NCBI GenBank assembly: GCA_001913845.2
Contig: MKGP02000007.1
Coordinates: forward strand, 62,001-126,000
Length of the DNA: 64,000 nt
Direction of reading: 5' to 3'
Origin: Limnothrix sp. CACIAM 69d
Lineage (GTDB): Bacteria; Cyanobacteriota; Cyanobacteriia; CACIAM-69d
Shown: one piece after another, positions 27,381-36,503 of the stretch
Numbering within the stretch: position 1 is the first letter of the stretch
Layout: each line of letters starts with the position of its first letter
Program-made: the position numbers and the translations under genes
The notes under the pieces: generated by a model
Seen by the model: only the letters and a program-made list of their open reading frames with translations
What the model was told of the DNA's origin: nothing
The model's database searches: none

Positions 27381-29660
27381 CTAAAGCGCTTCCGCCAGTT
27401 CCGGCGCGGGTAATTGAGAAGTGATTGTCAAGCCCGCGCGTCGGGGCAGCCGAATTTCAAAACCCGTTCCTTGGCCCGGTGCAGACTGGCAACTGAGCCG
27501 ACCATGGTGTTGCTCCACCACAATTTGATAGGCGATCGAGAGGCCTAAACCAGTGCCCTGACCGATCGGCTTTGTGGTGAAAAAGGGGTCAAAAATGCGC
27601 GATCGCACCTCTGGGTTAATGCCCGTGCCGTTATCGGTAATTTTAATCACCACCTCATGGTCTTCCACAACCGTTTGAATGGTGATTTTGGGAACGAGTT
27701 TCACAGAATCCTCGCGGCCGGAAACCCCATAGGCCAACGACTGAAACTGACTTTCAAGGGCATCGATTGCGTTGCTGAGTAAGTTCATAAAAACCTGGTT
27801 TACTTGCCCGGGATAGCACTCCACCAGCGGCAAATCACCATATTGGCGATCGATTTGAATCTCCAATCCTTTCAAAGAGGGTAAGAGTCGATGCTGCAAA
27901 ATCAACAACGTACTTTCTAAGCCCTCATGTAAATCCACTGCCTTCATTTCCGCTTCGTCAACCCTTGAAAAATTGCGCAAAGACAGGGCTAGCGATCGGA
28001 TGCGATCGGTGCCGGTCTTCATCGAGGTAATCAGCTTGGGTAAGTCAGTCTGAATGAAATCTAGATCGAGTTGATCAAGGATTTCTTCTTGCAAATGAGG
28101 CGATTCTTGGTGTTTTTTTAGAAGTTGAATAATCTTCACCAGCTCCGCAGCATACTCTTCGAGATAGCGCATATTGCCATAGATAAAACTGACAGGATTA
28201 TTCAATTCATGGGCAATTCCCGCTACTAATTGACCGAGGCTCGACATTTTTTCTGCCTGAATGAGTTGGAGTTGGGTTGATTGCAACTCTTGCAAGGTGG
28301 CTTGCAGGGTTTGTGCCTTTTCTTGTAAGTGAACTTTGGACGTTCGGAGCTGGTCTTCCACCTGCTTACGATTGGTAATGTCGGTGTGGGAACCGGCCAT
28401 GCGGTAGGGTCGCCCTTGATAGTTCCGTTGCAAGGTTCCTCGGCACAACACCCAGCGATAGGAACCATCACGATGTCGCAGGCGGTACTCCAACTCCCAT
28501 TGGGTACGATCGCTGGCAAAAAATTGGCTTAAGGCCTGAGTGAACCGATCATGATCGTCGGGATGCAATCGATCGAACCATTGATCAACATGGGGCGGAA
28601 TGTCTGCGGGTTGATAGCCCAACAAAGCCGCCCAGCGATCGGAAAACAGCGTTCGGCCCGTTTCCACCATCCAATCCCACAGACCATCATGGGATCCTTT
28701 CACCGCCAGGGCAAAGCTCGCCGTGGTGCGCCCAAAATCTCGATAGGGCGGCACTTGCAGCACCTGGAAACATTCATGCACTGACTGATAATTCAGGGGA
28801 ATTGTCCAACCGGCCGCCCCAGCCGCTTGGGCCGCGGGCGCGTCAGCGGGCATCTGCAACAGCGCAATGGTCACCGCTTCCGCGATCGCCCGAGGAACCA
28901 TGGGCAAAACGGCAAAGGGCCACTCCGGATAGAGCCGAGTGCTGAGGGCGAAGGGCAGCGCCGACGGCACAATCGTCGGAGGCGGCAGAATTTGAATGGT
29001 GTTTAAGTCCAGTGCCCCCGTGGCCGCGAGCTGTTCCAGAACATGGGTGCTGACGATCCCCACCTCTGCTTGACCCGATTGCACGGCGGCCACCACCCGA
29101 TCGTGGCTCCCCAAAAACTCCAGCGCCGCAAAATCTCGATAGGGATCGATCGCCGCTTCGACCAATTCCCGCCACGCCATTCGCCAGCCCCCCAGGGAGG
29201 TTTCCGCCACCGCCGCCACCGATCGCCCCTTCAAATCCGACAACTGAGTCATGGGCAGGCGATCGCGCCGACTAAAAATTGCGCCGCCAAATTCCGTTGC
29301 CGGTTTTCCCAATTGCAGCGTTTTCAAAGTGGCAATTCGGTTCAGGCCAAATTGCGTTTCAAATTCCACATACAGTCCTGGATTAACAATGGCAAACTGT
29401 ACGGCTTGGCTGGCAATGGCTTGATGAATATCATCAAAGCTGAGGGGAACCATTGTAAATTCGCGACCAGAAACAACGGCCGATAAATAATCAGCCGTTG
29501 GTTGCCACATGGACTCAGCAATCTCTAATCCTCGGTTGGCTAACACCCCAATTTTGAGTGAAGTGCCAAATTCAGATTCTTCACCATCCCATTCAGGATT
29601 TTGGTGACTTGCCTCTCCAAAATTAAATGACTTTGCAGAACTAAATTGAATCGCTTTCAT
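27381..29660 (-). CDS. PhnD-like sensor / PAS / histidine kinase hybrid
   Basis: This is a 759-residue sensor kinase. Residues about 35-300 are a periplasmic-binding-protein-like domain of the phosphonate/PhnD type (LKIGVLANRGLEIAES, QFAIVNPGLYVEFE, DLKGRSVAAV). Residues about 320-430 form a PAS_3 domain. A coiled linker leads to HisKA with His484 in AGIAHELNNPVSFIYGN, then HATPase with NLLSNAIDAL, DNGTGI and GQGTGLGLSI. There is no signal peptide or transmembrane helix, so the binding domain appears to be cytosolic. Its start overlaps the upstream rhodanese gene by 20 bp. No response regulator is adjacent. Confidence 0.88.
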   Translation of the reverse strand: MKAIQFSSAKSFNFGEASHQNPEWDGEESEFGTSLKIGVLANRGLEIAESMWQPTADYLSAVVSGREFTMVPLSFDDIHQAIASQAVQFAIVNPGLYVEFETQFGLNRIATLKTLQLGKPATEFGGAIFSRRDRLPMTQLSDLKGRSVAAVAETSLGGWRMAWRELVEAAIDPYRDFAALEFLGSHDRVVAAVQSGQAEVGIVSTHVLEQLAATGALDLNTIQILPPPTIVPSALPFALSTRLYPEWPFAVLPMVPRAIAEAVTIALLQMPADAPAAQAAGAAGWTIPLNYQSVHECFQVLQVPPYRDFGRTTASFALAVKGSHDGLWDWMVETGRTLFSDRWAALLGYQPADIPPHVDQWFDRLHPDDHDRFTQALSQFFASDRTQWELEYRLRHRDGSYRWVLCRGTLQRNYQGRPYRMAGSHTDITNRKQVEDQLRTSKVHLQEKAQTLQATLQELQSTQLQLIQAEKMSSLGQLVAGIAHELNNPVSFIYGNMRYLEEYAAELVKIIQLLKKHQESPHLQEEILDQLDLDFIQTDLPKLITSMKTGTDRIRSLALSLRNFSRVDEAEMKAVDLHEGLESTLLILQHRLLPSLKGLEIQIDRQYGDLPLVECYPGQVNQVFMNLLSNAIDALESQFQSLAYGVSGREDSVKLVPKITIQTVVEDHEVVIKITDNGTGINPEVRSRIFDPFFTTKPIGQGTGLGLSIAYQIVVEQHHGRLSCQSAPGQGTGFEIRLPRRAGLTITSQLPAPELAEAL

Positions 29661-30084
29661 TCTTCACGACGGTTGGATAACCCGCTGCTTTCCAAGCTAA
29701 AATTCCTCCTCTCAGATGCACCAACGGTAGATTGTGATCGCGCAAGAGTCGCTGACCTCCTTCAGCCGATCGTCTGCCGCTGCGGCAATATAACACCACC
29801 GTTCCCAATTCAGCGCTCCAATCTAACTCGTTCAGTTGACTCAAGGGTTGCAAAACAGCGCCAGCAATATGCTCTGTCTCGAATTCCTGAAATTCTCGCA
29901 CATCAACTAGAGTAATTTTTTGAGTCTTCAACCATTCGTAAAGAGCTTCTGCTGATATTTCAGGAATTGCTATCTCTGCAGTATTTTCCTCTTTTGCCAG
30001 AAAAAAAGGATCAAGATTTTTGAAACTGTAAGTCATGGTGTCAGTTGACGTGCTTTTGGTAGAGTTGTTGGCGAATGAATTCAT
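29641..30084 (-). CDS. Single-domain rhodanese
   Basis: This is a 147-residue cytosolic sulfurtransferase-type domain. The core runs from ISAEALYEWL through ITLVDVREFQEFETEHIAGA to the active-site loop VLYCRSGRRSAEGG, with Cys100 able to carry persulfide. The C-terminal LRGGILAWKAAGYP is typical. The N-terminal 30 residues are poorly conserved, and an internal ATG at about residue 17 is a possible start. The gene overlaps the downstream PhnD-kinase by 20 bp, implying coupling between persulfide chemistry and sensing. Confidence 0.9.
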   Translation of the reverse strand: MNSFANNSTKSTSTDTMTYSFKNLDPFFLAKEENTAEIAIPEISAEALYEWLKTQKITLVDVREFQEFETEHIAGAVLQPLSQLNELDWSAELGTVVLYCRSGRRSAEGGQRLLRDHNLPLVHLRGGILAWKAAGYPTVVKNESDSI

Positions 30085-30443
30085 GGTGATTAGGTATCAA
30101 ATTATAGCTGATATTTTTCTCGATGGTCAGAACGCTTGTAGACCTTTTTATTCAACCCAAGATATATGAGATTGTAAAAATATGAATTCACATTTTGATG
30201 ATCTAATTTTCTTCTTTTTTCTGAAATAAGTTTATCAAAATACTGTGAATTCTATTGCGTGACTAATCAAATCAAGAATAAGTTTAAGATATTCAAACTG
30301 AAACCTACTTCCGTGATTGAAATCGTGCTGACTAATGTCTTTCAAGACTTTTCAAAGCAATCTTCAAAACTCATCAAAGAATTGCCAAATTCGATGGAAA
30401 GTACTGAGTCCTGATTCAGGGTAAGCGAACTAAAACAACTAAA
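30085..30443. other. AT-rich intergenic region upstream of the rhodanese-kinase pair
   Basis: This has no gene. It is AT-rich between about 30110 and 30300 and presumably holds the promoter of the rhodanese-kinase pair. No clear regulator site was recognised. Confidence 0.4.
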
Positions 30444-30971
30444 TTACTGAAGGTTCGGAGGGGGGGGCTGCTGCTCACTTCGTGAATGTCGCCGCAAAAT
30501 TGATCTTGGCAATGACCGACGTACCCGTTTGACCCCGCTGAGGGTCAACAGAGATAGCACACTACCAAATAGACACATTTGCCATAGACCACAACCGATG
30601 GCTGCACCGAGAGCAGCCGCCATCCAAACGGAGGCTGCTGTTGTGAGTCCACGAACCTTGACTGTGTTGGATTGTTTAGACTGCGGTTGCAAAATGAGTC
30701 CAGCTCCCAGAAAGCCAACACCAGTTGCGACACCTTGAATGGTGCGGCTAAGGGCGTTAGCAGCAGCAAAAGAACTGTCGCCGTCTGCCTGCAGTGGAAT
30801 CATGACAAACATGGCAGCTCCTGTACTGACCAACATAAAAGTACGCATTCCCGCTGAGCGCCCACGACGCTCTCGATTGAGACCAATAACCAGACCTACC
30901 AGGGCGGCAAAGCTGAGGCGAAAAACCATCGTTGGCCAACTATCGGTCGCAAAAAACATGCTCTGTGCCAT
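30444..30971 (-). CDS. MgtC/SapB family inner-membrane protein
   Basis: This 175-residue membrane protein has four to five helices. The MgtC core is seen as LSFAALVGLVIGLNRERRGRSAGMRTFMLVSTGAAMFVMI, then VATGVGFLGAGLIL, then KVRGLTTAASVWMAAALG. In other bacteria MgtC proteins inhibit F-ATPase or help growth at low Mg2+ or phosphate. The C terminus is Pro/Arg-rich and lacks the ACT-like domain. The start is only 22 bp after the permease stop, so it looks like the last gene of the transport operon. Confidence 0.88.
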   Translation of the reverse strand: MAQSMFFATDSWPTMVFRLSFAALVGLVIGLNRERRGRSAGMRTFMLVSTGAAMFVMIPLQADGDSSFAAANALSRTIQGVATGVGFLGAGLILQPQSKQSNTVKVRGLTTAASVWMAAALGAAIGCGLWQMCLFGSVLSLLTLSGVKRVRRSLPRSILRRHSRSEQQPPPPNLQ

Positions 30972-30993
30972 AAGTGCTCCTTATTAGTCACAA

Positions 30994-31998
30994 TTAAGAA
31001 TAATGAGTGAGGCGATTGAGCGATCGCAACCCGGCATCCAGCCCATAGCCGATCGCGCCAATGGTCAAAATGGCAGCCATCAACTCGCTATAGGCCAAGC
31101 GATCGCGTGTGTCCAAAATGAAGTAGCCCAAGCCTGAGCTAACCCCTAACATTTCGGCGGGCACTAATACGATCCAAATCACGCCAACCGCAAGCCGCAG
31201 CCCTACGAGAAGATGCGGCCCGATCGCGGGCAAAATGACCCGGCCAATCACCTCCCAACGGGTTGCACAAAGGCTGCGGGCTAACAGCAGCCATCGTCGA
31301 TCGACGCTATGCACTCCCGCTGCCGCATTCAGCAACACGGGCCAAACCGCCGCCACGGTGAGCAGAAAGTACACGGGCGCATCCCCAATCCCAAAGGCCA
31401 TCACCGCCAGCGGCATCCAAGACAGGGGCGACACCATCCGCACAAACTGAAACAGAACAGATGTGCCCTGCTCCAGGGGCCGCCACAGCCCTAGGGCAAT
31501 GCCAACGGGAATCCCAATCAGGGCAGCGGTGGCTAAGCCAATCACGACACGCCGCAAACTCGCGCCAATGTGGGGTTCCAAAGTGCCGTCACCCAGCAGT
31601 TTCAGGACGGTGGTGAGCGATTTTTCTGGTGAAAAGTCCCCGACGATCGCGCCAGGATGCAACAGCGGAGACGTGAGCACCCACCACAACAGCAGCCCCA
31701 GCAGCAGGCCAAGCAAGGGGCTACCCACGATCCCCAAGGCTCCGCGAAATTGTCGAGCAACGCCCGATCGCCCTGCTTTTTGCCAGATTCCAACGGCCAT
31801 GGCTGCCCAATCCCTCCAATGCCTAATGCTTGTCTTGATGATGCTGAATGAGTGGGGCCAATGGGTGGGATCGTTGACCACCCTTTCCCGAACTCGGCGT
31901 GAATCGAGATCGGCATGGCTCGGAATGACTGTGATCGGTCGATCGGGAACTGACCCGGTGGAATTGACGCTGAAGCGAGCTGGATGGGGTGATGCCAC
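30994..31998 (-). CDS. ABC transporter permease (nitrate/sulfonate/taurine type)
   Basis: This is an inner-membrane permease of the SsuC/TauC/NrtB family. The 334 residues include an unusually long hydrophilic N terminus of about 90 residues, then six hydrophobic segments starting LGIVGSPLLGLLLGLLLWWV. The ATPase-contact loop is LARSLCATRWEVIGRVILPA. The start is the GTG at 31998, 5 bp after the substrate-binding gene; an internal ATG (MAVGIWQKAG) would remove most of the hydrophilic part. Substrate specificity is not encoded here. Confidence 0.88.
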   Translation of the reverse strand: MASPHPARFSVNSTGSVPDRPITVIPSHADLDSRRVRERVVNDPTHWPHSFSIIKTSIRHWRDWAAMAVGIWQKAGRSGVARQFRGALGIVGSPLLGLLLGLLLWWVLTSPLLHPGAIVGDFSPEKSLTTVLKLLGDGTLEPHIGASLRRVVIGLATAALIGIPVGIALGLWRPLEQGTSVLFQFVRMVSPLSWMPLAVMAFGIGDAPVYFLLTVAAVWPVLLNAAAGVHSVDRRWLLLARSLCATRWEVIGRVILPAIGPHLLVGLRLAVGVIWIVLVPAEMLGVSSGLGYFILDTRDRLAYSELMAAILTIGAIGYGLDAGLRSLNRLTHYS

Positions 31999-32003
31999 AG
32001 GCT

Positions 32004-33326
32004 TCAGAGCGCAATGGTTTCTGTGCGGGTCAGGTTTTCCGGCAGCCGGAAGGCAGCGGGGCCGCCCACCGCTGCCAGGGCCGCCTTCACCAAGGAGTCA
32101 TCCACCAAATCTTGAGCGACCCATTCGGGGTCAAGATCCTTTAGAAACTGGGCTTCTCCTTCCACTTGGGTCTCCTTGAGCAGGCGCACCAGCTCAGCGG
32201 TGTAGGACGGAAAAGGATAGGGCTGAAAATCAATTCGATCGATTTGCCAATCGGGATGGGTGATCGCCCCTTGGGCTTGATAAACGGCTGGGTCGTAGGC
32301 CGTTAGGGCCCGAATCAGGGCCGCTTTGGGATGAGGCGTATATTTGCCACCCTCCTTCGACAAAATTTCAGCCACGTCTGCGCGGTTTTCGCCGCTCCAA
32401 TGCTGGGCCTTGACGATCGCCTGCACCACCCGCTGCGCCCAATCGGGATGCTGGGTGAGGTCGTCTTCATGCATCAGCACCACACAGCAGGCGTGATCCT
32501 TCCACACATCCCCGGTAAAGCGCAGAATTTTGCCTGTTTTGAGGTTTTCCGCCGCCGCGTTGAAAGGTTCCGCCACGATGTAGCCCGCGATCGCTTTATT
32601 GGCGAGGGCCGAAACCATATCCGGTGGCGGCAGCACAATTAAATTCACCTCATTGGCGGCTACCTGAGCCTCTTTGGGCCGCCGCACCACCTTCAGTCCC
32701 GCTTTCTTCAGCAGTTGCTGTAGCACCACATTGTGGATTGAATACCAAAAGGGCACAGCCACCTTGCGACCGCCCAGGTCTTCCAGGCGATTAATTTCCG
32801 GCAAGACGGTCAGGGCTGAACCATTGGTATGATTCCAGGCCACAATCTTGGCCGGAAACTTGCGGCCATAGCGCAACCATAAGGTGGCGGGCATCAGGAT
32901 ATGGATGACATTCACCTGTCTGGCCAAAAACGCTTCGACCACCTGCGGCCAGGAGCGAAAGAGGGTTGGTTTTTCGGCCGTTAGTCCCTCCGCTTGGTAT
33001 AGCTCGCGGGCATGGGCCACCAACAGGGGAGCCGCATCGGTGATCGGCAGGTAGCCAATTTTGACCGGGGGTTGGGCCGTTGGTGTCGCAGGGGCTGAAG
33101 CAGCGGGGCTAGATTGAGCGGGGCCTTGGGTTGGCTGGCAACCCCCGACGGCCAGGGTTGCCCCCAGGGAGGCTGAAAATAGCCCTGTGAGTTGCAGGAA
33201 ATCTCGCCGACTGAGGCCGCAGCAGTCGCAACCCATGCCGGCTGCGGGGCCGCTGGCAAAGGGGGGCGCAATCCAATGGGGGGTGGCGCGGTTCGATCGA
33301 GCGAGGGGGGGACGATCGCGCGTCAT
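32004..33326 (-). CDS. ABC substrate-binding lipoprotein, NrtA/SsuA-like, Tat-exported
   Basis: This is a periplasmic solute-binding lipoprotein of 440 residues. A twin-arginine signal (SRRDFLQLTG, residues 39-48) precedes a hydrophobic stretch and a lipobox ending at Cys63 (AVGGC). The signal follows a Cys-rich patch (MGCDCCG). The mature part fits the NMT1/NrtA/CmpA/SsuA fold: VKIGYLPITDAAPLLVAHA, FLARQVNVIHILMPATLW, LGGRKVAVPFWYSIHNVV and GYIVAEPFNAAAE. Its ATG overlaps the ATPase stop (ATGA). Candidate ligands are sulfonates, nitrate or bicarbonate. The neighbouring flavoprotein and rhodaneses favour an organosulfur ligand, by inference. Confidence 0.87.
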   Translation of the reverse strand: MTRDRPPLARSNRATPHWIAPPFASGPAAGMGCDCCGLSRRDFLQLTGLFSASLGATLAVGGCQPTQGPAQSSPAASAPATPTAQPPVKIGYLPITDAAPLLVAHARELYQAEGLTAEKPTLFRSWPQVVEAFLARQVNVIHILMPATLWLRYGRKFPAKIVAWNHTNGSALTVLPEINRLEDLGGRKVAVPFWYSIHNVVLQQLLKKAGLKVVRRPKEAQVAANEVNLIVLPPPDMVSALANKAIAGYIVAEPFNAAAENLKTGKILRFTGDVWKDHACCVVLMHEDDLTQHPDWAQRVVQAIVKAQHWSGENRADVAEILSKEGGKYTPHPKAALIRALTAYDPAVYQAQGAITHPDWQIDRIDFQPYPFPSYTAELVRLLKETQVEGEAQFLKDLDPEWVAQDLVDDSLVKAALAAVGGPAAFRLPENLTRTETIAL

Positions 33327-34324
33327 GGCTGCACACCTCCCGCGATCGAGGGCGGAACAACAGGGTCAATCACGGTTAACAACTCCTCTAAAATTTCGCG
33401 ACGCAGGGCCCCTTGGGCGGCGGGATCTCGCAGGGAGCGATCGTTGGGGTCTATGGGGGGCGATCGCAAAATCCACTGGCGACGAATCCGCCCGGGATTG
33501 CGATCCATCAACACCACCCGATCGCCCAGGGCCAAGGCCTCATCAATGTCGTGGGTCACCATGAGCACGGCCGCTGGGTAGCGGGCGATCGCCTGAAGCA
33601 GCAATGCTTGCATCGATCGGCGCGTAATCGCATCCAAGGCGCTGAACGGCTCATCCAACAGCAGCAGTTCCGGTTGCCGCACCAAGGCCCGCGCCAGGGC
33701 CACCCGCTGCGCCATTCCTCCCGAGAGTTGGTGAGGATAGGCCCGTTCAACGCCCCCTAAGCCAACGCTGGCCAAGGCTTCGGCCGCCCGCGATCGGGCA
33801 ACTGCTTTGGCAATGGCCGGCATTCGCCGCAACTTCAAGCCCCAGGTAATGTTTTGGGTTACCGTTAACCAGGGCAGCAAGGCCGACCCCTGAAACACCA
33901 TACCCACCGATGGTTGTGGCTCTTGGATGGGTTGACCCTTCAGTCGCACTTCTCCCGCCGTGGCCCGTTGCAAACCGGCAATGGCCAACAGCAGCGAAGA
34001 CTTGCCGCAACCGCTGGGGCCCAGCAGGCAAACCAACTCCCGAGGGCGAAGGTCGAGGTTAATTTGCGCAAAGGCCAGAACTCGATCGCGTCCTACTGGG
34101 TAGTGATGGGTTAACCCCCGCACGGTCAGCAATGGGCGATCCGTTTCCCGATCGGCGGCAGCGTTGGTGACACCGGGTTGAGGTGCGGTGGGTTGAGGTG
34201 CGGTGGGTTGAGGCGCGGTCGATGGGGGCGATCGCAAAATTGAAGTATTAAGGCGATCGGGTAATTCACCGGACTCCCACAGATCCGGCGATCGGCCCAC
34301 GGTCACCGGCAGCAACTCACTCAT
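33323..34324 (-). CDS. ABC transporter ATP-binding protein (SsuB/TauB/NrtD type)
   Basis: This is the cytoplasmic ATPase of the adjoining importer, 333 residues. Walker A is GPSGCGKSS (about 101-109), the signature LSGGMAQRVALARAL (about 198), Walker B LLLLDEPFSALD, and the switch His is in VTHDIDEAL. An N-terminal extension of about 65 residues contains three TAPQP repeats and is not part of the fold. It overlaps both neighbours by 4 bp (ATGA junctions), so the operon is translationally coupled. Confidence 0.92.
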   Translation of the reverse strand: MSELLPVTVGRSPDLWESGELPDRLNTSILRSPPSTAPQPTAPQPTAPQPGVTNAAADRETDRPLLTVRGLTHHYPVGRDRVLAFAQINLDLRPRELVCLLGPSGCGKSSLLLAIAGLQRATAGEVRLKGQPIQEPQPSVGMVFQGSALLPWLTVTQNITWGLKLRRMPAIAKAVARSRAAEALASVGLGGVERAYPHQLSGGMAQRVALARALVRQPELLLLDEPFSALDAITRRSMQALLLQAIARYPAAVLMVTHDIDEALALGDRVVLMDRNPGRIRRQWILRSPPIDPNDRSLRDPAAQGALRREILEELLTVIDPVVPPSIAGGVQP

Positions 34325-35565
34325 CGCCTGACCTCCGATCGGGAGGGCGATCGACTCGCGGCGGTTTTGGCGATCGACGGTGGAATGGCCCCCGTAGCCA
34401 GAGCAGGCGTTGGGGCAGTGGTCAGGGCTGTGCGGGAGGGAGTGTGGATCGCGGGGCTGATGGTTGGCTCGATCGCCAGGTCACCCGTGGTGGCGGGCGT
34501 GACGCGGGCCAGCTCCGTTTCCAGTTGCACCAAGCTGGGTGTGAGCACCGGCAAGAACGCCACTTCCCGCCAGCGTCGGGCCGTTGCATGGTCGTTGAGA
34601 TAGGCCCCGCCCCCCTGCGCTTCCAACTCCAACGTGATGGCATCCACAGCCAGGCGAGTTAAGGCAATGCGGACTTCAAATAAATGTCGGGTTTCAGCGA
34701 AGGAAAACTCAGAGAGCGCCGCCAATTGCCGCAGTTGCGTGGCCAGCTCGTCATAGCGGTGATCAAGCTGCTGTAAGGCTCCCCGCAAGACCTGCGATCG
34801 GGTTTGGAGCGTGTTGCGAATGGCCCGCCGAGCCGATCGGGCCTTGCCCAAACTCAAACCGCACTGCAACAGCAAGAATGCCGGTCGGATGGTGGGCAGA
34901 AACTGCCTTGCTCGATCGCTCAAAACCCAAGTGCGATCAACCTCCACCCCCTCCAGGGTTAAGGCCGCCGTGTTGGAACCACGCAGCCCCAACAAATCCA
35001 AATCCGCACTACGCGACAGGCCCGGGGTATTCGCCGGAATCACCGCCACAATCGCCTCCCCCTCAGGGGTTTCCGCCGCCACCGCCACCAAAAACTCACC
35101 CGGCACTGAATTAGAAGCCCAGGGCAAATGGCCATCCAGGCGTAACCGTTGCCCCTGCCAACGGGCTTGCACCCGCAGGGCCTCAATGCCCGCCAAGTGC
35201 TTCATGGCGTTCGATAAACCCGTCGCACCGAAGCGATCGGCCCGTACCACCTGGGGCAGGAGGGCTTGGCGCAACTTGTCGTTATCACTGGCCACCAAAT
35301 ATTCCGCAAAGGCTCGCTGACACCAAAACACAAAGGCGCTGGTTAAGCAGTCCTCTGCTGTTTGGGCGATCGCCTCAATGGCATCCAAACGCGTGCCCCC
35401 CGTCCCGCCTTGGCGCTCGGGAATGCCCAGTCCGAGCCAGCCAACCGATGCCAGCAACCGCAACGAGTTCCGACTATCCCGGTAACCCACACCATCATTC
35501 ACTACTTGGGCTTGCTCCGCCAGCAAAGCCCGAATCGCCTGTGGATCGACAACACCAGTATTCAC
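34321..35565 (-). CDS. Acyl-CoA dehydrogenase-like flavoprotein
   Basis: This 414-residue protein has the acyl-CoA dehydrogenase fold: N-terminal helices (VGWLGLGIPERQGGTGG), a beta domain (RFGATGLSNAMKHL, LPWASNSV, LDLLGLRGSNTAALTLEGVEV) and a C-terminal helical bundle (ARSARRAIRNTL, YDELATQLRQLAAL). Fusion into a sulfonate-type transport operon suggests an FMN/FAD monooxygenase like SfnB or DszC, which desulfurises organosulfur compounds, rather than beta-oxidation. An Ala/Thr/Pro-rich tail of about 60 residues follows. The start is the GTG at 35565. Confidence 0.82.
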   Translation of the reverse strand: MNTGVVDPQAIRALLAEQAQVVNDGVGYRDSRNSLRLLASVGWLGLGIPERQGGTGGTRLDAIEAIAQTAEDCLTSAFVFWCQRAFAEYLVASDNDKLRQALLPQVVRADRFGATGLSNAMKHLAGIEALRVQARWQGQRLRLDGHLPWASNSVPGEFLVAVAAETPEGEAIVAVIPANTPGLSRSADLDLLGLRGSNTAALTLEGVEVDRTWVLSDRARQFLPTIRPAFLLLQCGLSLGKARSARRAIRNTLQTRSQVLRGALQQLDHRYDELATQLRQLAALSEFSFAETRHLFEVRIALTRLAVDAITLELEAQGGGAYLNDHATARRWREVAFLPVLTPSLVQLETELARVTPATTGDLAIEPTISPAIHTPSRTALTTAPTPALATGAIPPSIAKTAASRSPSRSEVRR

Positions 35566-35653
35566 ATCTATTGCCTACAGAATGATTGCCTACAAAATTA
35601 CCGACCTAAATCGACCCTAAATTGGCCATTTTCCTGAGCATTAACCTGAAGGC

Positions 35654-36181
35654 TTAGTCCAACGTTTCCAGACTGGTGAGCCGATCGATGGGTGCGCCCA
35701 CCACTTCTCGCGCTTGCTTCACCGTTGCCTCATCGGGACTGTCATAGAAACAGAGGCATTTACTCAAGTCTTCACAAACATAGGTTCGCTCAAAGGAAAC
35801 CGTTGGAACTTGAGCATAAAGAGGGGATTTCTCAGCCTTACGTTGCAAGTATTTATCCATGGTTAGCCCTGCTGGCAAATCCCATTCCACAAGGTAATTA
35901 GCCTTGTCCTTTTGGGTTCTAACGACAGTCAGGTCTTGCCCCACCAAGCGCACGGGTTTAACTAGCTCGATCGTCAGATTACTATTCAAGAAAGCCGTGC
36001 GTACCGATACTTCATCTTGGGCATCGAGGATGGCGAAGAGTCGAAAAAGATCCTTGCCAATTTGAGCCTCAATTAATTCTGAATGGGTTGCCTGTGCAGC
36101 CTTTGATACTTGGTCTAGGGCGGTGCGAATTTCATCCACATGCCGATTCAAGATAGACGCTTCAACCAAAAATAGTGCCAT
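35654..36181 (-). CDS. DUF4242 domain protein
   Basis: This 175-residue protein has two ferredoxin-like halves. The C-terminal half (LSKCLCFYDSPDEATVKQ and ARE-VVGAPIDRLTSLE) is DUF4242, a family with a nickel-binding Streptomyces member. The N-terminal half (ALFLVEASILNRHVDEIRTAL) looks like a YCII-type fold. A Cys pair (KCLC) is notable. A GAGGA ribosome site lies 8 nt before the ATG. It is first in the run leading to the flavoprotein (88-bp gap) and the ABC genes, so it is probably part of that operon. The role is unknown. Confidence 0.75.
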   Translation of the reverse strand: MALFLVEASILNRHVDEIRTALDQVSKAAQATHSELIEAQIGKDLFRLFAILDAQDEVSVRTAFLNSNLTIELVKPVRLVGQDLTVVRTQKDKANYLVEWDLPAGLTMDKYLQRKAEKSPLYAQVPTVSFERTYVCEDLSKCLCFYDSPDEATVKQAREVVGAPIDRLTSLETLD

Positions 36182-36503
36182 TTTTATTGTTCCTCGTGCT
36201 TTAGTTAGGGGTCAATGATGTGACAAAAATTCAGGCTAGTAGATTCATACAGCCTTGGTCTAGAACGGTTGATATGACAAATCGCAAGTGCTACGAAGCG
36301 GCTAGAAGGTGGGCAATGCCCACCCTACAGGCTTGAGCTAGGTAGAGGCTGTAATTTTGAATCAAGTGGATTTTGAGTCAAGGGGCTTGGTCAATCAGTC
36401 CCTGATCAATGCTGATCAACGGGGTTAAGATTGACCAATTTTGACAACTAACCCAAAGGATCAAAATCTTGGCCTGAATTTTCAGTCAATTTTGGGTTGA
36501 TTC
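36182..36503. other. Intergenic region with a GGTGGGCAATGCCCACC palindrome
   Basis: This region has no gene. GGTGGGC-AAT-GCCCACC at 36308-36324, followed by CTACA, is a repeat type common in cyanobacterial intergenic DNA. The promoter of the DUF4242 operon should lie in 36182-36280. Confidence 0.5.

Noticed and set aside
34321-35565. Acyl-CoA dehydrogenase as part of fatty-acid oxidation
   Set aside because: No other beta-oxidation gene is present and the gene is locked into an ABC importer operon.
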